64,000 nucleotides of DNA. Origin: CAXXXW01 sp963665555 (GTDB lineage Bacteria; Pseudomonadota; Alphaproteobacteria; Thalassobaculales; Thalassobaculaceae). The stretch is from NCBI GenBank assembly GCA_963665555.2, contig OY762308.1:1426001-1490000 (forward strand), read 5' to 3'. The notes beneath the pieces are model-generated. The model ran no database searches. It had not been told where the DNA came from and saw only the letters and a program-made list of their open reading frames with translations. Every line of letters starts with the position of its first letter. Positions within the stretch are counted from its first letter, which is position 1. The position numbers and the translations under genes are program-made. This document shows, piece after piece, positions 19,115-26,434 of the stretch.

Positions 19115-19175
19115 CGGGCATACGCAAAGCAGCCCCGTCAACACGGGCAAGCGAACGATCGCATACCTAATGATC
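19115..19175 (-). promoter_or_regulatory. Conserved upstream block of RTX gene B1
   Basis: Three elements recur here and at 24794-24854 with identical spacing: CGGGCATACGCAA at the start, GTCAAC 22 bases further on, and CGAACGATCG + CATACCTAATGATC at 37 bases. Within the block GCATACGCAA (19118) and GCATACCTAA (19161) form a direct repeat 43 bases apart, about four helical turns. On the minus strand TTGACG is present, but no -10 stands at normal spacing. It is best read as a promoter/activator region for B1, about 60 bases from its start codon. Confidence 0.6.
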
Positions 19176-19233
19176 CATAGATTGGATACGAACTTCGGGA
19201 TATGCCAGCGAGCGGGCGCGCGGACGCGCCGGG

Positions 19234-20859
19234 TCAGGTCTCGCCGCCGACGGTCTCCGACGGGGGCTGCGCGATCAGGACGATGCGGTCGCCCTCGGAG
19301 GCGTCGAAGTCCGCGACCTCCGACGCGCTCTCGACGTGGAACACATCCGCCCCCGCCCCGCCATACAATGTGTCGGTTCCCGCACCGCCATGCAAGGTGT
19401 CGTCGCCCGCCCCGCCGTACAGCGTGTCCGCGCCCTTGTTGCCGTGGAGCACGTCGCCGCCGGCGTTGCCGTACAGCAGGTCGTCGTCCCTGCCGCCGTA
19501 AAGCGCGTCCGCCCCGGACGAGCCGACAAGCGTGTCGTGCCCCCGGTTGCCGTACAGCAGGTCGTCGCCGCCGCCGCCATCGAGCAGGTCCCCGCCGCCC
19601 CCGCCGGTGAGCAGGTCCCCGCCGCCGCCGCCCGAAATCGTCTCGTCGGCGGAGACGCTCCCGCCGGAGTCCAGCCACAGGATCGTGTCCTCGCCCGCGA
19701 CATGGCCGCCGGCCGCGAACACCGACGCCGTGTCCGTCCCGCCCGCCAGGTAGAAGGTGTCGGACCCGGCGCCCCCGTGCAGCGTGTCGCCGGCGTTGCC
19801 GTAGAGGATGTCCGCCCCGGCGCCGCCGTACAGCGCGTCGTCCCCCGGCCCCCCGTCGAGCAGGTCGTTCCCGCCGCCGCCCGAAAGCGTGTCGTTCCCC
19901 GCGCGGCCGTACATCTCGTCGTCCGCCGCCCGGCCGGTCAGCGCGTCGTTCCCGCCGCCGCCCCAGAAGACGACGAAGTCGGTTCCCTCAGCCAGGTCCT
20001 CGATCTCGTCCAGGCTCTCCACATGGAAAGTGTCCGACCCGGCGCCGCCATGCAGCGCGTCCGTCCCTTCCCCGCCGTAAAGACGGTCGTTCCCCGCGCC
20101 GCCCGAAAGCGTGTCGTTGCCCGCGCCGCCGCGAAGCTCGTCCGCCCCGGCGCCGCCATGCAGCGTGTCGGCGCCGCCCCGGCCGTCGAGACGGTCGCCC
20201 GCGCCGCCGCCGGCGAGAAGGTCGTTGCCTTCGCCGCCGATCAGGTAATCGATCCCCTCGCCGCCGGACAGCGTGTCGTCGCCGTCCTCGCCCCAGAGGA
20301 AATCCGTCCCGGAGCCGCCGTCGAGCAGGTCGCCATCGCCGCCGCCGTAGAGCGAGTCGCGGCCGCCCTCGCCATGCAGCCGGTCGCCGCCGGCCCCGCC
20401 GTAGAGCCGGTCGTCGCCCGCGCCGCCCGACAGCGTGTCGTTCCCGGAGCCGCCCGACAGACGGTCGCCGCCGCCGAGGCCGTAAACCAGGTCGTCGCCG
20501 CCGCCCCCGTCCACCGAGTCGCCGCCCGGACCCCCGGTATGGATGTCGTTCCCGTCGCCCAGCTTCAGGACGCCGTCGTCCGCGTCGTCGCCCGCGCCGT
20601 CGTCCGCGCCGCCGCCCGGCGGGGCCTGCGCGAGGTTCCCGGCGCCGGAAAGCCAAACGATCGTGTCGTCGGCCGCGACATAGCCGCCGGCGGCGAAGAC
20701 ATTGGCGGTGTCCGCCCCGCTCGCCAGGTAGAACGTGTCGTTCCCCGCGCCGCCGTGCAGCGTGTCGCCGGCGTTGCCGTAGAGGATGTCGTCGTCGGCG
20801 CCGCCCGAAAGCACATCGTTACCGCCGCCGCCGTCCAGAGTGTCGTTCCCCGAACCGCC
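19234..20859. repeat. RTX long repeat, copy 2 (A2)
   Basis: This 1626-nt partner of 13868-15439 carries a 54-nt insertion that adds two Ca2+-binding nonapeptides. Scattered single-base differences are mostly synonymous or conservative. Confidence 0.85.
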
Positions 20860-21678
20860 GTCGAGCACATCGTCGTCGGTCGTCCCGACGTAACGGGCGC
20901 TCCCGCCGTACAGCCAGTCGTTCCCCCCGCCGCCGGAGAGCGTGTCGTTCCCGGAATACCTTTCGGACAACGTGTCGTCGCCGTCGCCGCCATGGAGCGC
21001 GTCCGAACCGAATTCGCCATCGAGGAAGTCGTTCCCGCCGCCGCCCGAGAGCGTGTCGTCGCCCATGAAGCCGGACATCGTGTCGGCCACGGCCCGGCCG
21101 GTCAGCGTGTCGTTTCCGCTGGTGCCCCAGAAGACGACGATATCCTCGGCGTTCAGGTCCTCGATTTCGTCCAGGCTCTCCACGTAGAATTTGTCGACGC
21201 CGGCGCCGCCATGGAGCGCGTCGGTTCCGTCGCCGCCGGCAAGGATGTCGTTCCCGGCCCCGCCGGACAGCGTGTCGTCCCCGGCTCGGCCGTAAAGGTC
21301 GTCCTTGCCGGCGTTCCCGTACAGGATGTCGTTGCCGTCGCCGGCCTCGAGCCAATCGTCGTCCGCGCCGCCGTGAAGGACATCGTTCCCGCCGTGGCCT
21401 TCGAGTTTGTCGTCTCCCCCGTCGCCGGAGAGCGTGTCGTCCCCCGAACCTCCGCCCAGGTAGTCGTTTCCGGCGCCGCCATGGAGGAGGTCGTTCCCGC
21501 CTTCGCCCTTGAGACGGTCATCGCCGTCGCCGCCGGAAAGGGTGTCGGCTCCTTCGCCGCCGTACAGGAGATCGCTGCCGCCGAAGCCAAAAACGAGGTC
21601 ATCGCCGCCAAGGCCGCCAATCCAGTCGACACCGTCACCGCCGGAGATCGTATCGTTCCCATCGGTGCCCTGAACCAT
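19234..21678 (-). CDS. RTX calcium-binding repeat protein A2
   Basis: This 814-residue RTX protein starts MVQGTDGNDTISGGDGVDWI and consists of beta-roll nonapeptides interrupted by DTFYL/DKFYVES modules. The C-terminal tail ends VADFDASEGDRIVLIA, with slight drift from the VLVG form of the other three. It is the paralogue of A1, sharing a nearly identical 1.6-kb 3' half, while the 5' halves differ. It follows B2 by 43 nt, so B2-A2 form an operon mirroring B1-A1. There is no signal peptide or catalytic domain. Secretion by a type I exporter and Ca2+-dependent folding outside the cell follow from family knowledge. Confidence 0.88.
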   Translation of the reverse strand: MVQGTDGNDTISGGDGVDWIGGLGGDDLVFGFGGSDLLYGGEGADTLSGGDGDDRLKGEGGNDLLHGGAGNDYLGGGSGDDTLSGDGGDDKLEGHGGNDVLHGGADDDWLEAGDGNDILYGNAGKDDLYGRAGDDTLSGGAGNDILAGGDGTDALHGGAGVDKFYVESLDEIEDLNAEDIVVFWGTSGNDTLTGRAVADTMSGFMGDDTLSGGGGNDFLDGEFGSDALHGGDGDDTLSERYSGNDTLSGGGGNDWLYGGSARYVGTTDDDVLDGGSGNDTLDGGGGNDVLSGGADDDILYGNAGDTLHGGAGNDTFYLASGADTANVFAAGGYVAADDTIVWLSGAGNLAQAPPGGGADDGAGDDADDGVLKLGDGNDIHTGGPGGDSVDGGGGDDLVYGLGGGDRLSGGSGNDTLSGGAGDDRLYGGAGGDRLHGEGGRDSLYGGGDGDLLDGGSGTDFLWGEDGDDTLSGGEGIDYLIGGEGNDLLAGGGAGDRLDGRGGADTLHGGAGADELRGGAGNDTLSGGAGNDRLYGGEGTDALHGGAGSDTFHVESLDEIEDLAEGTDFVVFWGGGGNDALTGRAADDEMYGRAGNDTLSGGGGNDLLDGGPGDDALYGGAGADILYGNAGDTLHGGAGSDTFYLAGGTDTASVFAAGGHVAGEDTILWLDSGGSVSADETISGGGGGDLLTGGGGGDLLDGGGGDDLLYGNRGHDTLVGSSGADALYGGRDDDLLYGNAGGDVLHGNKGADTLYGGAGDDTLHGGAGTDTLYGGAGADVFHVESASEVADFDASEGDRIVLIAQPPSETVGGET

Positions 21679-21721
21679 CGCGCGCCTCCCTCTCGCCTCT
21701 GAAAATGCGCCGTCCGGGCGG

Positions 21722-24700
21722 TCAGGCCTCGCCGACAAAGGTCTCAAACGGCGCCTGACCGACCAGCACGATACGGTCGCCCTCGGCTTCGTCGAAGTCC
21801 GCGACCTCGGACGCGCTCTCGACATGGAACACATCGGCCCCCGCGCCACCGTAAAGCGTATCGGTTCCCGCGCCGCCATACAAAACGTCATTTCCCGCAT
21901 TGCCGTACATCAGGTCATCGCCCGCCCCGCCGTACAGCGCGTCGGAATCCGCGCCGCCGTGCAGGACATCGTTTCCGGCGCCGCCGGACAAGGTGTCGTC
22001 ACCGCTACCGCCGGAAAGCGTGTCGCTCCCGTCGCCGTCCGTCGCGCCGGCGGCGCCGGCGCCCGTCTCGCCGCCGGAGACGCCGGGACCCGTGCCGCCA
22101 TACAGCACATCGTTTCCGGCGCCGCCGGAGAGAAGATCGTCCCCGCCGGCGCCATGCATGGTGTCGGCTTCCGCCGAGCCGGAAATCGTATCGGCCACCT
22201 GTCTTCCCAGGGGCTCGTGCCAATCTCCTTGCGCCCTGTCGAAGTCCCAATCCGGATCGATGAGCAAGGTAACGAAAGTGTCCGCGTCGGGGCCGCCGAA
22301 CAATTCGTGGGTTCCCCCCTCGTTGATCAGCCGGTCGTTCCCGCCGCCGCCCGACAACGTGTCGACTCCGTCCATGCCAGACAGCGTGTCGTCGCCCTCG
22401 CCGCCGTCGAGCAGATCGTTCCGGAGTCCGCCAGAGAGGTCATCGTCCCCCGCGTCGCCGGAGAGCGTGTCGTCCCCGTCGTTGCCAAAGAGATCGTCGT
22501 CGTTCCCGCCGCCGCGGAGGAGATCGTTACCACCCTCGCCGGCGATAGTGTCGTTCCCGCCGCCGCCGGAGAGTGTATCGGCTTCCTTGCCGCCATAAAG
22601 CTCGTCGTTGCCGCCGCCGCCGTGAAGGACATCGTTCCCATCCTGGCCCCAGAGCGCATCGTTTTCGCTACCGCCGTAAAGCGTGTCGGCCCCGTCGCCG
22701 CCAGCCAGCGCGTTGCGCCACCCCTCGTCGCCGCGAGGCGCGTCGTTCCCCTCGTCGCCGTAAAGCGCGTCGTTCCCCGCGCCGCCGTCGAGCGTGTCCA
22801 CCCCGTCGCCGCCGTAGAGGATGTCGTTCCCGGCGTTGCCGGAGAGGACATCGTTTCCGTCCTCGCCGGAGATCGTGTCGTTCCCGCCGTTGCCATGCAT
22901 CGTGTCGGCGTCGCTCGTGCCGGTAAGCGCGTCGGCACCCCCCGTGCCCCAGAAGACCACGACATCGTCCACGCCGCCGATGTGCAGGTCCTTAATCTCG
23001 TTCGGGCTTTGCACGTAGAAGATATCGGCCCCCGCGCCCCCATATAGCGAATCGGTCCCGCCGTTGCCGTACAGGATGTCGTCGCCGGCATTGCCGTACA
23101 GGATGTCGTTCCCGCCGTTGCCGTGCATCGTGTCGGCCACGGCGCGGCCGGTCAGCGTGTCGTCGCCGTCCGTGCCCCAGAAGACGAGCCGGTCCTCGGG
23201 AGCGAGCGTGTCCGCCGCCTCCGCCTCTCTTTCGACATAGAAGGTGTCGGCGCCGTCGCCGCCGTACAGCGAATCGGTCCCGGCGCCGCCGTAGAGCGCG
23301 TCGTTCCCCGCGCCGCCAGAGAGCGTGTCGTCTCCGCCGCCGCCGTACAAGATGTCGTCGCCGCCCTCGCCGGACAGAAGGTCGTCGCCGCCGTTGCCGT
23401 GCATCGTGTCGACGCCGTCCGTGCCGGTCAGCGTGTCGTCGCCCTCCGTGCCCCAGAAGATCACGACATCCTTCCCGGCCTCCCGGTCCTCGATCTTGTC
23501 GGCGTTGTCGATGTAGAAGGTGTCGTTTCCGGCGCCGCCATGCAGCGTATCGGCCCCGGCGCCGCCGTACAGCGCGTCGTTGCCCTTGCCGCCGGAGAGC
23601 GTGTCGGCGCCGGCGTTGCCGTACAGGATGTCGTTCCCGCCCTTGCCGGAGAGAAGGTCGCTCCCGCCGTTGCCGTGCATCGTGTCGGCGCCGTCCGTGC
23701 CGGTCAGCGTGTCGGCCCCGTCCGTGCCCCAGAAGACCACGGCGTCCTTCCCGGCCTCCAGGTCGACGATCTTGTCGGCGTTGTCGATGTAGAAGGTGTC
23801 GGCCCCCTCGCCGCCATGCAGCGTGTCGGCGCCGGAGCCGCCGTAAAGCGCGTCGTTGCCCTTGCCGCCGGAGAGCGTGTCGTCCCCGCCGCCGCCGTAC
23901 AGCGCGTCGTGCAGGCCGCCGCCGTCGAGCAGATCGTCCTCCGCGCCGCCGTCGAGAACATCCCAGCCGCCGCCGCCGGAAAGCGTGTCCGCGCCCCCGC
24001 CGCCGTCGAGGCGGTCCGAACCCTTGTCGGCGCGCAGCAGGTCGTCGCCCTCCCCGCCGGAGAGCGTGTCGTCGCCCCAGGAGCCGCCGTCCAGCGTGTC
24101 GCTCCCCTCGCCGCCGTCGAGCAGGTCCGTGCCGGCCTGGCCGGAAAGCACATCGTCGCCCCCACCGCCGTAAAGAATGTCGTCGCCCGCGCCGGCGGAG
24201 AGCGTGTCGCGCCCACCGTTGCCGTACATCGTGTCGTCGCCGTCGCGGCCGACCAGCAGGTCGTCGCGGTTGTCCGCACTCCAGATCAGGACCTTGTCTT
24301 CCGCGCCGGCGTCCCGCGCGTTGTTCGCATCGGTCACGAGGAACGTGTCCGCCCCGTCGCCGCCGTACAGCGAATCGGCGCCGGCGCCGCCCATGAGGAT
24401 GTCGTTGCCCTTGCCGCCGCGGAGCAGGTCGTCGCCATCGCCGCCGTACAGCGAATCGCTGCCTATGTCGCCCGACAGCGTGTCGCCGCCGACCCGGCCG
24501 AGCAGTATGTCGTCGCCCGCGCCGCCGACCAGCGAGTCGTCGCCCTCCCCGCCCGCGAGCCGGTCGTCCCCGGCCAAGCCGTAAAGCGTGTCGTTCCCAG
24601 CCCCGCCGTCGATTGCGTCGTCGCCATCGCCGCCGGAGTACTCGTCGTTGCCCGGGCCGAGGGTCGTTCCGCCGCCGAAAATCGGCTTCGGCTCGCCGGT

Positions 24701-24739
24701 GAGGAACAGGGAATCCAGCGGGAACAGGTAGCCGGCCAT
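21722..24739 (-). CDS. RTX calcium-binding repeat protein B2
   Basis: At 1005 residues this is the longest RTX protein of the set. It starts MAGYLFPLDSLFLTGEPKPI and then runs as GGxGxDxLx repeats to a tail DVFHVESASEVADFDEAEG. At least six internal DTFY..VFWGT..DTLTG..ADTMHG modules occur. ATG 24739 has a GGAGACTCCCG leader and the same 61-nt upstream block as B1. It is the first gene of the cluster, divergent from the metalloprotease gene 279 nt away. B2-A2 and B1-A1 are a duplicated two-gene unit. Confidence 0.88.
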   Translation of the reverse strand: MAGYLFPLDSLFLTGEPKPIFGGGTTLGPGNDEYSGGDGDDAIDGGAGNDTLYGLAGDDRLAGGEGDDSLVGGAGDDILLGRVGGDTLSGDIGSDSLYGGDGDDLLRGGKGNDILMGGAGADSLYGGDGADTFLVTDANNARDAGAEDKVLIWSADNRDDLLVGRDGDDTMYGNGGRDTLSAGAGDDILYGGGGDDVLSGQAGTDLLDGGEGSDTLDGGSWGDDTLSGGEGDDLLRADKGSDRLDGGGGADTLSGGGGWDVLDGGAEDDLLDGGGLHDALYGGGGDDTLSGGKGNDALYGGSGADTLHGGEGADTFYIDNADKIVDLEAGKDAVVFWGTDGADTLTGTDGADTMHGNGGSDLLSGKGGNDILYGNAGADTLSGGKGNDALYGGAGADTLHGGAGNDTFYIDNADKIEDREAGKDVVIFWGTEGDDTLTGTDGVDTMHGNGGDDLLSGEGGDDILYGGGGDDTLSGGAGNDALYGGAGTDSLYGGDGADTFYVEREAEAADTLAPEDRLVFWGTDGDDTLTGRAVADTMHGNGGNDILYGNAGDDILYGNGGTDSLYGGAGADIFYVQSPNEIKDLHIGGVDDVVVFWGTGGADALTGTSDADTMHGNGGNDTISGEDGNDVLSGNAGNDILYGGDGVDTLDGGAGNDALYGDEGNDAPRGDEGWRNALAGGDGADTLYGGSENDALWGQDGNDVLHGGGGNDELYGGKEADTLSGGGGNDTIAGEGGNDLLRGGGNDDDLFGNDGDDTLSGDAGDDDLSGGLRNDLLDGGEGDDTLSGMDGVDTLSGGGGNDRLINEGGTHELFGGPDADTFVTLLIDPDWDFDRAQGDWHEPLGRQVADTISGSAEADTMHGAGGDDLLSGGAGNDVLYGGTGPGVSGGETGAGAAGATDGDGSDTLSGGSGDDTLSGGAGNDVLHGGADSDALYGGAGDDLMYGNAGNDVLYGGAGTDTLYGGAGADVFHVESASEVADFDEAEGDRIVLVGQAPFETFVGEA
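23115..23615. repeat. RTX 501-nt repeat, copy 2 (B2)
   Basis: Ungapped partner of 17853-18353. The regions of B1 and B2 outside this block are much less alike, so the block looks homogenised by recombination. Confidence 0.8.
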
Positions 24740-24793
24740 CGGGAGTCTCCAATTTGCGTCGCGCCGTCCGCCTGTGACGAACGAAGCGGATTT

Positions 24794-24854
24794 CGGGCAT
24801 ACGCAAGGCGGTTCTGTCAACAAATTCGATCGAACGATCGCATACCTAATGATC
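24794..24854 (-). promoter_or_regulatory. Conserved upstream block of RTX gene B2
   Basis: Same elements and spacing as 19115-19175: CGGGCATACGCAA at 24794, TGTCAA (minus strand TTGACA) at 24815-24820, CGAACGATCG at 24831 and CATACCTAATGATC at 24841. The GCATACGCAA/GCATACCTAA direct repeat is again 43 bases apart. The 24740-25018 interval it lies in is divergent and may also serve the metalloprotease gene; no other feature is seen there. Confidence 0.6.
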
Positions 24855-25018
24855 TACCGGTCCCATAATGACTCCCAGGTATGTTTACGATAGCGCGCGC
24901 GGGCGTTCGCGCCCCGGGCCGCGGCTTTTGCCGTTGACTCCCGGCCCGGAGTCGTCGGACGCTCCCGGCGGTCCGGCATACGCCGGGGCCGGAACGCAAT
25001 CGCGCGGGGAGACCTTCG

Positions 25019-26410
25019 ATGTGCGAGCTCTGCCGGCGGGCGGGCCTGAACGAGGCGGAGATGCACGGGGGGGCCGCGCGCAACCCGTATCTCGACGACG
25101 CGCCCAGGATTTATGCGCAAAACCCGATTTTCAACGAAATGGAAAATTTCGGCGATGGCGCTGTCGTTCGGGTGTGGGATATGCCGGGTTGGTTTATGGA
25201 TATTCTCAACACCAGTATGTTCAGTCGTGCGGCGAACATAGTATTCGTTTCCGAGTCGAATTATTTCAACTCGGACATTTGGTTTAATGAACGATATATC
25301 GACAAGACACATGGCGTGTTGGGGGCGGCATTCAATTCTTCTAGTTCTGCTGGTATCGTCGAAGTGAGACTCGATATTTACGATGTTTACGCTTTTTCGG
25401 TCGAAGAAGCCGCCGTGCTCGTTTTCCATGAACTCGGTCACGCGACCGGTCTGGCGCATGTCCGGGAGACGGACGGCCGCTTGTCCGGTTACGAAGTGCC
25501 GTATACGTCGCATTTGCAGGGCACGGCATTGATGGAACCGTATTTGCGGGATTTTTTTTACTATGACAATTACCTGATTAAGGAAACAGCCGCGCTTCAG
25601 TATATCTACGGCGCGCCGGCGGTTTACGTTTCCCCCACGGGCGACAGCGACGATGTGCTGTTCGCGCGGACGGCGGGATCGACCATCCACGCGGGCGGCG
25701 GCGACGACTATGTCATCGGGCGCGAACACGGCGCGGGGGCGGATGTTTTCCACGGAGAGCACGGCGCCGATGTCCTGATCGGCCTCGCCGGCGGCGACAT
25801 CCTCCATGGCGGGAACGACGCCGATACTCTCGACGGCGGCGCCGGCGCCGACATCCTTTACGGCAACAAGGGCCTCGACCGAGCGGTCGGCGGCGAGGGG
25901 AACGACACGCTTTACGGCGGCCAGAACGCGGGGCCGCCGCGCGCGACGGCCGGCGATCCCGAACCGAGGATGCGCGACGGGGTCGAAACGCTTTGGGGCG
26001 GCGGCGGCGACGATGTGCTCTACGGAAACCGCGGCTCCGACGAACTGCGCGGCGAAACCGGCGCCGACGCGCTGTACGGCGGCAAGGGCGACGACGCGGC
26101 GGACGGCGGGCGGGGAAACGACGCGCTTTACGGCGACGAGGGGAACGACCTGCTGCGGGGCGGGTCCGGCGACGACACGCTGGAAGGCGGGGCCGGCGCG
26201 GATGTCTTCCACTTCTCCGAGGGCGGCGCCGATGTCGTGCGCGATTTCGACCCGGCCGAGGGCGATCGGCTCGCCTTCGAGGGCGCCGTGACGGGCGCGG
26301 GCGCGGGGCCGGAAGGCCATCTGCGGGTCCACCACGCCGGCGGAACGGTCGATCTGCTCGACATCGCGCCGGAGCAATGGGACCCCGCATGGGCGCTGCC
26401 GGTGGCGTGA
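25019..26410 (+). CDS. Serralysin-like zinc metalloprotease with RTX tail
   Basis: This 463-residue protein has the M10/metzincin zinc site H137-E-L-G-H141-ATG-L-A-H147 (HExxHxxGxxH) and a probable Met-turn at M172 (GTALMEPYL). RTX nonapeptides run from about residue 220 to 400 (DGGAGADILYGNKG and similar), followed by a C-terminal DFDPAEGDRLAFEG tail, as in type I-secreted serralysins. It starts MCELCRRAGL with a GGAGA ribosome-binding site and no signal peptide. The catalytic half (25100-25620) is distinctly richer in A+T than anything around it, suggesting separate ancestry from the GC-rich tail. It is divergent from the RTX genes and convergent with the SIR2 gene (24-nt gap). A secreted protease acting on host or neighbour proteins, or on the RTX proteins, is possible. 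Confidence 0.88.
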   Translation: MCELCRRAGLNEAEMHGGAARNPYLDDAPRIYAQNPIFNEMENFGDGAVVRVWDMPGWFMDILNTSMFSRAANIVFVSESNYFNSDIWFNERYIDKTHGVLGAAFNSSSSAGIVEVRLDIYDVYAFSVEEAAVLVFHELGHATGLAHVRETDGRLSGYEVPYTSHLQGTALMEPYLRDFFYYDNYLIKETAALQYIYGAPAVYVSPTGDSDDVLFARTAGSTIHAGGGDDYVIGREHGAGADVFHGEHGADVLIGLAGGDILHGGNDADTLDGGAGADILYGNKGLDRAVGGEGNDTLYGGQNAGPPRATAGDPEPRMRDGVETLWGGGGDDVLYGNRGSDELRGETGADALYGGKGDDAADGGRGNDALYGDEGNDLLRGGSGDDTLEGGAGADVFHFSEGGADVVRDFDPAEGDRLAFEGAVTGAGAGPEGHLRVHHAGGTVDLLDIAPEQWDPAWALPVA

Positions 26411-26434
26411 CGGCGCGGGCCGGGGCAGGGCGGG

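Noticed and set aside
13901..19180. 1759-codon plus-strand frame across the RTX genes
   Set aside because: It is the antisense reading of the nonapeptide repeats, giving monotonous VVPRAA-type text without any domain.
13868..24739. Possible CRISPR array or satellite DNA because of strong short-period repetition
   Set aside because: The period follows the 27-nt (nine-codon) RTX repeat, the frames stay open, and no constant repeat with unique spacers exists.
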